Source: Haliscomenobacter sp965225875
Lineage (GTDB): Bacteria; Bacteroidota; Bacteroidia; Chitinophagales; Saprospiraceae
Direction: 5' to 3'
Assembly: GCF_965225875.1 (NCBI RefSeq)
Contig: NZ_CBDDBS010000002.1
Coordinates: 2,480,001-2,544,000 of the forward strand
DNA length: 64,000 nucleotides
Below are positions 48,975 to 56,698 of this stretch, piece after piece. The first letter of the stretch is position 1; each line of letters opens with the position of its first letter. The notes under the pieces were generated by a model. The model made no database searches. It was not told where the DNA came from and saw only the letters and a program-made list of their open reading frames with translations. Both the position numbers and the translations under genes were made by a program.

Positions 48975-49051
48975 CGTAGAGACGCACGGCTGTGCGTCTC
49001 AGCCTGCAATATTAAAGACGTCTGTGCAATTTTCCAGCCGTGGTCTCTACG
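48975..49051. repeat. GTAGAGACGCAC-type palindromic element
   Basis: The outer arms CGTAGAGACGCACGGCT at the left and AGCCGTGGTCTCTACG at the right pair with a one-base bulge. The left half alone also forms GAGACGCAC-GGCT-GTGCGTCTC. GTAGAGACGCAC-type palindromes are frequent in cyanobacteria and Bacteroidota (from memory, unverified). It fills the gap between the nucleotidase gene and the isomerase-like gene. Confidence 0.8.
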
Positions 49052-49069
49052 ATGATGGCACAAATATCT

Positions 49070-49366
49070 TTAATTCATTGAAAAATGCAGCGCCAAATCT
49101 GCCGTATTGTGAAACATCAATTCCGAAATATACGGATGCATGTGATCGCTGAGGGGCAATTGGGCAATGGTTTCCATCACCTCAAACTCTGAATCCGCTT
49201 CCATAATCACCCAAAGCACGGAACGATCCATGGCAAGGGAATAGGAACGAATCTTGCCTTCCGACATGAGGTAATCCACCATGTTTCTTTGCTCTGGAAT
49301 CAGGGCAAGAAACTCTTCCGAAAGGCTTTCAGGGAGCTCAAACTCCACCATGTAAGTACGCTTCAT
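49070..49366 (-). CDS. Small muconolactone-isomerase-like (dimeric alpha/beta barrel) protein
   Basis: A 98-residue protein with the ferredoxin-like pattern of muconolactone isomerase/YCII proteins: TYMVEFELPESLSEEFLALI, EGKIRSYSLAMDRSVLWVIM and MHPYISELMFHNTADLALHF. The true activity is unknown. It follows a pirin-like pseudogene remnant on the same strand, 9 bp away, so it once may have been part of that operon. Confidence 0.7.
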   Translation of the reverse strand: MKRTYMVEFELPESLSEEFLALIPEQRNMVDYLMSEGKIRSYSLAMDRSVLWVIMEADSEFEVMETIAQLPLSDHMHPYISELMFHNTADLALHFSMN

Positions 49367-49375
49367 ATAGAAATC

Positions 49376-49599
49376 TTAGGATTCTACAGTTTTAAACGAA
49401 AAACCGCTCCCATCGTTACGAAAATGGAGCAAAGTTTCACCTTTATACGAAAAATTTTCATCGAGGGTCACTTCGCCATCCAAAATATACGCGATTGCGT
49501 TATAATTTTCAGGAATTTCGACGAAAGTTTTTCCCTCCGCTGCCAAATATTACCCATCTGAATGCTTTCACTCTTTATAATATTGGCAACTGTTCTCAT
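49376..49599 (-). pseudogene. Frameshifted remnant of a pirin-like cupin gene
   Basis: On the minus strand the ATG at 49599 opens MRTVANIIKSESIQMGNIWQ. After a frame change the sequence reads FVEIPENYNAIAYILDGEVT then LDENF. After a second change it reads YKGETLLHFRNDGSGFSFKT then VES and a stop at 49376. The joined text resembles the start and C-terminal cupin of pirin-family proteins, with the central part missing. No single frame runs more than 50 codons. The identification is by pattern only; sequencing error is the alternative. Confidence 0.55.
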
Positions 49600-49750
49600 A
49601 TTTAAGTTCTCCTTAACGTCGGTTTATACAACAAATTCAGTTCCATTGTAGTTTAACTGCCTAATTGACACTTTTATCACAATAAAGGAGTCAAAACCTG
49701 ACATTTATGCCTACTTTTGTGGCGAGAATACCATTTTTACGTCAATAGAG

Positions 49751-49871
49751 TTTAGAAGGTTGAGGGAGGTTGAGAAAGTTTAGGCTACCGCAAGCGATTT
49801 TGACAGCACTCTTCACAAGTCGCTCGCGGTAGCCTAAACCTTCTCAACCTTCTCAACCTCCTCAACCTTAA
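49751..49871. repeat. Family B hairpin before the SPOR/peptidoglycan-binding gene
   Basis: Left arm 49751-49797 is AGAAGGTTGAGGGAGGTTGA-type words ending GGCTACCGCAAGCGA. Right arm 49820-49871 is TCGCTCGCGGTAGCCTAAAC followed by CCTTCTCAA words. The loop is 22 nt. It ends 14 bp before the ATG at 49886. The core is shared with the element at 24392. The gap 49600-49750 upstream holds no gene. Confidence 0.9.
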
Positions 49872-49885
49872 ATTATCATTTTCCC

Positions 49886-52057
49886 ATGCGACGAGTTCAA
49901 CTTTCTCTTTTTCTCCTGCTGTTGAGCGCATCTGCACTCCTGGCGCAAAGCAGTAATAGCTATTTTACCATTCTGGTAGGTACTTTTTCGGGCAATCGCC
50001 CCGAGAACTACAAGAGTGTAGAAAAACTAGGCTTTTTGTTTGCCAAGGAGCGCCCCAATCAAGTCTTTGACGTGTACATTGGCGGCTATGACACGGCGCT
50101 GGAAGCGGCGAAAATTTTGGATCAAGTCAAAAAATCGGGCTTTTCAGCTGCCAAAATTCAGCAATACGTGGTACGCGACAACCAGTCGGTAGCCTCTATT
50201 CAAATCGCCAGTTTTGACGCCAATGCCTCCCTTAACTGGAATCGGCATCAGGCGCTCAGTGGAGAATTGTACGTGATCCCCAATGAAAACGGTGCAAAAT
50301 TGCTCACGGGCTTTTATCCCACTATTGAAGCAGCGCGAAGAGAATTGCCCAAAATTCAGGCGATGGGTTATACCGATGCTTTTGTGCGAACGGTTCACCC
50401 GACGTTTTTGCATCAAATTGGTGGCTTTGAAACAGGTACTCCGCACAAAGAAGTGAATGCAACAGCACAAATCGGCCCCAAAAAGACCAATGTGCCTGTT
50501 TCCAAACCGGTACAACGCCCACAGCCTACCTTCTTGCCGGTGGATTACCAGCTCGACAATCCAGCCACCAATCTTGCCGGAGTGCCCGGAGTGAACAGCA
50601 ATCCAAACAATACCACCGCCAATACAGGCAACAATACCAGCAACCCCAACGCGAACAACACTTACGCTTCCGGGCCCCCACCCCCCAACGGCAATAACAA
50701 CCGCACGGCACCAGCTGGCAATGGACAAGCTCAATTCAAGTGGGATACTCCTGGCGCGAATACCAACCCGCCCAATACCCAGGCAAAAGGTGCGCAGGTT
50801 CCCGTTTCTTACGAGGCTTCCAATAATCTAAACAATGGTAATGCCAATACGGCGAACCCCAATAATTCCAATACCAATACCAATACCAATACGGCGAACC
50901 CCAATAACCCCAACACCAATACCAATACCAGTACGGCGAACCCTAACAACACTTATGGCAACGCAGTGCCAGGCTACAATTACAATTCGAACTTGGGAGT
51001 AAAAGGTGCCAATGTACCGCCCGCCAATACGAACGGCAATAGTACCGTGCAGCAGAACAATCAAGCTCCTGCTCCGGTGGCCATTTATCGGGCTTCAGTG
51101 AAGGAATTGCAACAAGCTCTGGCGCAGGAAGGAGCCTACCGCAGCGGTATTGATGGGTATTTCAACGCGGCGACCGAACAAGCTTATGACTTTTTCCAGG
51201 AACGCAATCGTTTGATGACCCGCTACACTGCAGCTGCCCAGGTGAATAAAGAAGAGACCAATTCTACAACTTCTCGCCTGAACGATATGCTGAATCGCCT
51301 GGACAAAGACGCCAATCCTATTGCCAGTCTGGCCAGCATCAACCACCCGCTGTCCAAGGCTTATATGGCGTACAATAGTTTCACCTCGCGGGGCCCTGGC
51401 TTTGAAACCAACAACCTGATGAACGGTGCCATTCGGGAGGTATTCTCCAGCCGCAATGTGAGCAACCAGATCAGTTTCGATAGCAAAGCGGCTTATGCAT
51501 ATACCGATTTGCGGCAATTCATCCTGCACTTGTATTACCTACACGCTGCATTGGGTGAAGAATATCCGCTGCCTTGCTGGTTGAACGACAAACACCCCCA
51601 GGAGAGCGCCGAAGCACAGGGGCTGTTCAATGCTTCTTCTACGCTGCCCCTGCCTACCCAAACTTGTGATGAGCAAGATGAAACAGAGCAGAACAGCAGC
51701 AAGGTGTTGCAACTCCTGGCCGAAGACATTGGTGTAGACAAACCCGCTGAAGCCCTGATCAAACAGGCTGCAGATCACCGCACCCAATTGTTGGCGGGTA
51801 AAGTACAGGTTTCGGCCGCCGAACAAACCCAACTGGACTCCTGGTCGACCGAATTACTGAACAAACTCAACATCTGGGCGGCGCAAGATCCTCTCCATGC
51901 TGAGCTGGTACGCACTTTCCGGGTAGTTTTCTACCAAACCCAAATGGAGCTGGAAAACCACTTCATCAATCAAGGTATGCCGGTGCCCAAGGCGCGGTAC
52001 TTGGCGCTGGCTACGGAGCATACGTTGGTGAGCCCGTTTTTGCAGCGATTTGAATAG
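49886..52057 (+). CDS. Exported SPOR-like/peptidoglycan-binding-like protein with Asn/Thr-rich linker
   Basis: A 723-residue protein with a signal peptide (VQLSLFLLLLSASALLAQ). Two SPOR-like modules lie in the first 170 residues (NSYFTILVGTFSGNRPENYK, VFDVYIGGYDTALEAAKILD). A 200-residue linker rich in Asn, Pro, Thr and Gly (about 220-395) contains NTNTNTANPNN repeats. A peptidoglycan-binding-like block follows (VKELQQALAQEGAYRSGIDG then YFNAATEQAYDFFQ), then a 250-residue helical C-terminus that I do not recognise. Probably periplasmic and wall-associated. It is convergent with the LytTR regulator across the 52064 hairpin. Confidence 0.75.
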   Translation: MRRVQLSLFLLLLSASALLAQSSNSYFTILVGTFSGNRPENYKSVEKLGFLFAKERPNQVFDVYIGGYDTALEAAKILDQVKKSGFSAAKIQQYVVRDNQSVASIQIASFDANASLNWNRHQALSGELYVIPNENGAKLLTGFYPTIEAARRELPKIQAMGYTDAFVRTVHPTFLHQIGGFETGTPHKEVNATAQIGPKKTNVPVSKPVQRPQPTFLPVDYQLDNPATNLAGVPGVNSNPNNTTANTGNNTSNPNANNTYASGPPPPNGNNNRTAPAGNGQAQFKWDTPGANTNPPNTQAKGAQVPVSYEASNNLNNGNANTANPNNSNTNTNTNTANPNNPNTNTNTSTANPNNTYGNAVPGYNYNSNLGVKGANVPPANTNGNSTVQQNNQAPAPVAIYRASVKELQQALAQEGAYRSGIDGYFNAATEQAYDFFQERNRLMTRYTAAAQVNKEETNSTTSRLNDMLNRLDKDANPIASLASINHPLSKAYMAYNSFTSRGPGFETNNLMNGAIREVFSSRNVSNQISFDSKAAYAYTDLRQFILHLYYLHAALGEEYPLPCWLNDKHPQESAEAQGLFNASSTLPLPTQTCDEQDETEQNSSKVLQLLAEDIGVDKPAEALIKQAADHRTQLLAGKVQVSAAEQTQLDSWSTELLNKLNIWAAQDPLHAELVRTFRVVFYQTQMELENHFINQGMPVPKARYLALATEHTLVSPFLQRFE

Positions 52058-52063
52058 AAAAAT

Positions 52064-52142
52064 AAAGATGAGAGATGAGAGATGAAAGATGAGAGATGAA
52101 AAAAGGTAACACAATCTCTCATCTTTCATCTTTCATCTTTCA
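52064..52142. repeat. Family F hairpin of heptamer GATGARA, overlapping the LytTR stop
   Basis: The left arm is five heptamers (GATGAGA or GATGAAA) from 52067. The right arm has CATCTTT/CATCTCT heptamers to 52142. The loop is about 14 nt (AAAAAAGGTAACAC region). The last residues of the LytTR regulator (Leu-Lys-Asp-Glu-Arg and stop, 52126-52143) are encoded by the right arm. Confidence 0.88.
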
Positions 52143-52875
52143 GCAAAGTTTGTAATACCCTTTCTCGCCGACTTCGCGATACCGGAATTTTACTCCCATC
52201 CTTCATCAAAAGATACCCTCCATCGGCTTTTTCCCATGATTTAATGGCTTCCACATTGACCAAATGGGATTGATGCGTGCGCAAAAAGCCGTATTCCTGA
52301 AGCATTTCTTCAAACTCGCCCAGATTTTTGGAAACCAGAATGCTGGCTTGGTCGCGAATGTAAAAATGGGTGTAATTGTTTTCGGCCATACAACGAATGA
52401 TGTCGGCAACGGGGATCAGTTCAATCCGTTCGGCGGTGGGCAGGGCGATGCGCTTGGGGCTTGTCGTTTCACGGCGACTTTGGAGCAACAATTGCAATAA
52501 GGCGTATTCCTGTTCCATATGCAGGCGCTGACTGGCTTTCTGCACCGCTTCTACCAAATCCTGCACCCGAATCGGTTTCAACAAATAATCAATCGCACTG
52601 TAACGAATGGCCTGCAAGGCATAGTGATCGTAGGCGGTGATGAAGATGATCTTGGGCCAGGGCTGGGGCAATTGCTCCAAAAAATCAAAGCCAGTGCCAT
52701 CCGGTAGCTCCACATCCAGCAGGATCAATTCCGGCAAGTATTGGCGAAATAAGGCCAATGCCTCAGCCACCCCTTGTGCCTGCGCTACAACCTGAACCTG
52801 CGGGCAGTGCTGCTGGAGGCTCAGTTGTAAAAAAGCCCGATTGTGTGCTTCGTCTTCCAGAATTAAGGTTTTCAT
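52126..52875 (-). CDS. LytTR-family response regulator
   Basis: A 249-residue regulator. The receiver domain (1-120) has the acidic pair in LILEDEAHN, phospho-acceptor Asp in ELILLDVELPDGTGFDFLEQ, Thr in IIFITAYDHYA and Lys in AIDYLLKPIRV. The LytTR domain (about 145-249) has IELIPVADIIRCMAENNYTH, GFLRTHQSHLVNVEAIKSWE and ISVSRSRRERVLQTLLK-like residues. It pairs with the kinase whose TGA overlaps its ATG (TGATG). The last five residues come from the GATGARA repeat, so the C-terminal tail may differ from relatives. Confidence 0.92.
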   Translation of the reverse strand: MKTLILEDEAHNRAFLQLSLQQHCPQVQVVAQAQGVAEALALFRQYLPELILLDVELPDGTGFDFLEQLPQPWPKIIFITAYDHYALQAIRYSAIDYLLKPIRVQDLVEAVQKASQRLHMEQEYALLQLLLQSRRETTSPKRIALPTAERIELIPVADIIRCMAENNYTHFYIRDQASILVSKNLGEFEEMLQEYGFLRTHQSHLVNVEAIKSWEKADGGYLLMKDGSKIPVSRSRRERVLQTLLKDER

Positions 52876-55715
52876 CAGCAACAGGGGAGTTTGAGGGTGA
52901 CTAGGGTACCCGATTTTATAGGGTCTTTTTCAGCCAAATCGACAACGTGAACACTTGCCTCTGCGCCATACATCAATTGCAATCGTTCCTGGTTCATCTT
53001 CAAACCACTTTGGGTACCATTGCTGTTTTTTTGACGAGCTTGGTGAATGCCCACTCCATTGTCTTGGATGGAAATGAGGACATTGGGGCCATCTCGCCTT
53101 AGTTGCAGTTCGATTTTACCCCCTGCATTTACGGGAGCCAAGCCGTGCAAAATGGCATTTTCTACATAAGGTTGCAAAAGTAAGGCTGGCACTTCACAGG
53201 CATTTACATCCAGTTCAGGGGCAATGTCCAGGTGTAAAGTAAAAGGTTTGCGCAGATTTTCCAGTGCACAATATTGTTCCACCAGGTCTAATTCCTCCCG
53301 CAGGGAAATGATGCCTTTCTGGGTAGCCCGCAATACCAGGCGCATCAAAGCCGCCAAATCCGCCAGGTAGTCATTGGCTTTTTCCGACTGCTGACTGGCA
53401 ATAAGGTGCTGAATAGAACCCATGGTATTGAAAATAAAATGGGGGTTTAGTTGAGCGCGCAAACTTTTGAGTTCTATTTCGGTCAGGCGGCGTTTGCGGG
53501 TTTCACGGCGGCGGATATAGCGGGTGCGTAGGGCGAGGGTGGTGCCGAGGAGTAGGAGATTGGCCAGGATAATGTAGAGCCAGGTGAAGTTGGGTTTTAG
53601 TGCGGATTTTTGGGCTAGAAAGGGTTGGAGGCGGTAGGCGAAGTCAGCCCTGATTTGCCTAGGATCACCTGCGGAATTATCCATAAAATCCCTAATCACA
53701 CTCGCTTCGTTGACGAAATACAAGCGATTATAGGCTGATTCATCCCATTTTGTGCTTTCGTTGAAGCAAAACCGATCGTGGATAAGTTGTGCCGCTTCTA
53801 AATCTTTTGGGAAAAAGAGATTGTCTTCGGTGTAGGGTGGTGGTACATTTTTGCCTGAAAACTTTTGCTTGAATTCGTGGTGTGGCAAGGGGTAAATGTG
53901 GACAATATTCAGGGAAGGGTGGCGCTTGGTTAGTTTGGCGTATTCGATGTGTCCAAAGGAATGACTACCGAGTTCCAGGTGAAAGATGGTCTTTTTTCCA
54001 CGTAGTTTTTTGGCATTGAGTTTTTTGCCTTTAAGATTGTATACCTCGAAGTTGGGGAGAGGTCTGCCAGTGATTAAACTTTGCTCCGTATCGTGAAACT
54101 TTCGGATGTTTCCAGCCAATATAGTGTCTGGACAGGTACGGATGAAATCTGCTGCTTCAGCTTCAAGATTGGGATAATCTTTGTTTAAAAAAATGTAGGT
54201 ATTGGAAATGTTCTGGTATAGAACCTGAATTAGAGGATCACCCGTCAGTATGAACTTTGCTAGGGAATTGATGCTGGTTTTTGGAGTACTGGATGGGTAA
54301 ACATGGAAGGTACGCAATTTTTCAACCCTGAATCCAGGGTATCTATAACATAAAAAATTAGGATACTCATAACTGTATTCGCACCAATCATTGAGCACTG
54401 GTAGAGACTCTATGCGTGAAAAATTCTTCTTGGCATTTAATTGTTCATAATCCAGAAATTTAGATATGCTATTAAATTCCAATAAATTCCAGGCTTCTTT
54501 GTAACGATGGCTCCAAAATGCATCCCAGAAACAAAATGGGTTCACCGCTTTTTTTTGCCTAAAAACCAAGATAGAATCTTTTATAAAATCTTGCTTGACC
54601 TCTTTGTAATAAGACGCTGCGCCTTTTTTTGAATTGATGATGTTTGTCCATTTCAGCATGTATTTATTTTGGAGCGTATCTCTATTCATCAATAGACGTA
54701 TCAATTCATTTTCACTAGCACAATTGCCCCGGTAAATGGCTTTACTTTGCTTGTTAAAATCGGCGTTAATGGTTAAATGGTCACCCGGGGAAAGAAAAAT
54801 GGGAACATCAAAAAGCTCAAAAGCAATATTCCGTGCTAAAGGGATTTTAAGCGAAAAACTGCCATCCGTATACAGGTCAACTTGTGCTTTCACCCCACAA
54901 CGAAAACGCAGATAGCTGAGCAATTCATCTTTTTCCCTAATTCCCCCTTCTGTCTTAAAATGGGTAAATTTTCCTGTTACGGTAGCCACAGGATCGCTCC
55001 AGCCGCGTATCCATATGTTTTTTTGAGTGCCATCAGCCTTGGTTTCAGTGAAAGTCCCATATTTAATCCATCGGCTGGCATTGTCAATGCTCAGTTGTTG
55101 GTTCTTTCCAAAATGGTAGTGCGTTAAATAGGCTTCCTTGTCAACGTGGGTGTAGTCAAATATACGGATGAATGGTTCTACTTCATATTGATCCTTTTTA
55201 TGAGCAAGTGACCATTGAAACTGCTCTTCTAAAACTGGAGGCTCTATTTCCCAGAGAAATGGTAGAGCCTTTAACTTGGACTTTGTTTCTACAGACTTAC
55301 CCTTCATCATTATTTGGTGCCGTAGTACTTTTCCTTGAGAGTTGACAACTATTGAAAATTCTTTGTCACACAAATTCCAAGAACTATAAGTTTCTGGTTC
55401 TTGATGATATTGGGAGTCAAAATAGTCGCCGTCATTGAGCGATCCTCTTTGTGATCGATAACGTAGAGGAACGGCCTTTAAAAAAACACTATCACCATTT
55501 TTTTTCAATACCTGAAAAGACCAGGTCACTCTTTCTAAAAGAATAAAATCTCTGTGATAAGGTTTTTCATAGTACTTCCGCTCCTCCTGCCGCACATCCA
55601 ACCAATATGTCTTCCCCACTTTCCATTCAAAAGCAAAAGGCAAATCCGCTTGAGCAAACAAAATTCCGCTCGACAACAGGCAACAACAAAGCAGTATTAC
55701 AGGATTGAGTTTCAT
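52875..55715 (-). CDS. LytS-type sensor histidine kinase with a thioredoxin-like periplasmic sensor lacking Cys
   Basis: A 946-residue protein from the ATG at 55715. A signal peptide (LLCCCLLSSGILFAQ) is followed by a large beta-rich region (about 25-300) and a TlpA-type N-terminal region (LFDVPIFLSPGDHLTINADF, NKQSKAIYRGNCASENELIR). A thioredoxin-like domain spans about 548-700 (PLPNFEVYNLKGKKLNAKKL then RGKKTIFHLELGSHSFGH), where the usual Cys-x2-Cys is replaced by Ser-His-Ser-Phe. One helix (about 710-733) precedes the His kinase (RAQLNPHFIFNTMGSIQHLI, His about 759) and the HATPase (VENAILHGL, DNGVGI). It is coupled to the LytTR gene. The ATG is the only one with a signal peptide. Confidence 0.85.
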   Translation of the reverse strand: MKLNPVILLCCCLLSSGILFAQADLPFAFEWKVGKTYWLDVRQEERKYYEKPYHRDFILLERVTWSFQVLKKNGDSVFLKAVPLRYRSQRGSLNDGDYFDSQYHQEPETYSSWNLCDKEFSIVVNSQGKVLRHQIMMKGKSVETKSKLKALPFLWEIEPPVLEEQFQWSLAHKKDQYEVEPFIRIFDYTHVDKEAYLTHYHFGKNQQLSIDNASRWIKYGTFTETKADGTQKNIWIRGWSDPVATVTGKFTHFKTEGGIREKDELLSYLRFRCGVKAQVDLYTDGSFSLKIPLARNIAFELFDVPIFLSPGDHLTINADFNKQSKAIYRGNCASENELIRLLMNRDTLQNKYMLKWTNIINSKKGAASYYKEVKQDFIKDSILVFRQKKAVNPFCFWDAFWSHRYKEAWNLLEFNSISKFLDYEQLNAKKNFSRIESLPVLNDWCEYSYEYPNFLCYRYPGFRVEKLRTFHVYPSSTPKTSINSLAKFILTGDPLIQVLYQNISNTYIFLNKDYPNLEAEAADFIRTCPDTILAGNIRKFHDTEQSLITGRPLPNFEVYNLKGKKLNAKKLRGKKTIFHLELGSHSFGHIEYAKLTKRHPSLNIVHIYPLPHHEFKQKFSGKNVPPPYTEDNLFFPKDLEAAQLIHDRFCFNESTKWDESAYNRLYFVNEASVIRDFMDNSAGDPRQIRADFAYRLQPFLAQKSALKPNFTWLYIILANLLLLGTTLALRTRYIRRRETRKRRLTEIELKSLRAQLNPHFIFNTMGSIQHLIASQQSEKANDYLADLAALMRLVLRATQKGIISLREELDLVEQYCALENLRKPFTLHLDIAPELDVNACEVPALLLQPYVENAILHGLAPVNAGGKIELQLRRDGPNVLISIQDNGVGIHQARQKNSNGTQSGLKMNQERLQLMYGAEASVHVVDLAEKDPIKSGTLVTLKLPCC

Positions 55716-55890
55716 AATCATCATGTCTAAAATTAGCAATAATTCTCCCACTAAATTGCTGTGTAAGCCCCATTTTTTCCTTTTGAAATGAATATCCAGC
55801 AGACCTAAATGAGCATTCGGTGCGTTTGTATGATTCGCCGTAAAACTATTGCATAGCATTTAGCATCTTTGCATACCAAGCGTACACCTT

Positions 55891-55915
55891 ATTTTTCACT
55901 TTTCATTTTTCACTT
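55891..55915 (+). repeat. Single family E arm directly before nudK
   Basis: ATTTTTCACTTTTCATTTTT followed by CACTT. It is the same pyrimidine-rich word set as the right arm of the element at 25886, without a matching left arm. It ends 8 bp before the ATG at 55924. Confidence 0.6.
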
Positions 55916-55923
55916 AAACACCC

Positions 55924-56502
55924 ATGTCTAACGTCAACATCACTAAAACCGAAGTCCTCGCCAACAACTGGTACACCCTCCGCAAAATCACTTTTGAGTA
56001 CCAAAAAAAAGACGGTACCTGGGAAACCCATAGCCGCGAAGCTTACGACCGGGGCAATGGAGCGGCCATTCTGCTGTACAACCCGGAGCACAAAACCGTC
56101 ATTCTGACCCGCCAGTTTCGCATGCCCACCTACGTCAATGGCAATGCCGATGGCATGATGATTGAAGCCTGCGCAGGACTATTGGATCAAGACAACCCCG
56201 AAGATTGTATCCGCCGCGAAACAGAGGAAGAAACAGGTTACCAGGTGCGCGATGTGCGCAAGGTTTTTGAAGCCTACATGTCGCCGGGTTCCGTGACCGA
56301 AATCCTCCATTTTTTTGTGGCTGAGTACAGCCAGGACATGCAGGTGAGCGACGGCGGTGGTTTGGATCACGAACAGGAGAACATCGAGGTGATGGAGCTG
56401 CCCTTTGCGCAGGCGCTGGCAATGATCGAAAGTGGGGAGATAAAAGATGCGAAGACGATTATGTTGTTGCAGTATGTGCAGATTCAGGGGTGGCTGAGTT
56501 AG
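55924..56502 (+). CDS. nudK: Nudix hydrolase of the GDP-mannose pyrophosphatase (NudK) type
   Basis: A 192-residue enzyme. The Nudix box is GLLDQDNPEDCIRRETEEET then GYQV (about residues 85-108), preceded by NGNADGMMIEACAG. The N-terminal TKTEVLANNWYTLRKITFEY and VILTRQFRMPTYVNG match NudK. It cleaves GDP-mannose or related nucleotide sugars. Convergent with pepA across the family D hairpin at 56574. The start follows the family E arm. Confidence 0.9.
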   Translation: MSNVNITKTEVLANNWYTLRKITFEYQKKDGTWETHSREAYDRGNGAAILLYNPEHKTVILTRQFRMPTYVNGNADGMMIEACAGLLDQDNPEDCIRRETEEETGYQVRDVRKVFEAYMSPGSVTEILHFFVAEYSQDMQVSDGGGLDHEQENIEVMELPFAQALAMIESGEIKDAKTIMLLQYVQIQGWLS

Positions 56503-56573
56503 TGATAGATTACTTAAATTTCATTAATCTCAAAAATTATTCTAGACTAGGCTGAATTCATAGGCTACCCAAC

Positions 56574-56682
56574 CTGAGGTGTCCCTTTGGTGCCTTTAGT
56601 TTCTTAGGTGGTGAAAAAACATACCATCGCACAGCTTTTTTTTCACCACCTAAGAAACTAAAGGCACGAAGATACACCTCAG
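56574..56682. repeat. Family D hairpin between convergent nudK and pepA
   Basis: Left arm CTGAGGTGTCCCTTTGGTGC to GGTGGTGAAAAAA (56574-56619) pairs with the right arm to TACACCTCAG (56636-56682). The inner 28 bp (GTGCCTTTAGTTTCTTAGGT and onward) are exact. The loop is 16 nt. It ends 17 bp before the pepA stop. The words CACCTAAG and AAAGGCAC are shared with the element at 45014. Confidence 0.88.
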
Positions 56683-56698
56683 TCGTTTTTAGCCTGAT

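Noticed and set aside
50590..50960. Direct repeats suggesting a CRISPR-like or minisatellite array
   Set aside because: The repeats are in frame within the 723-residue protein, encode a low-complexity Asn/Thr/Pro linker, and have no unique spacers of regular length.
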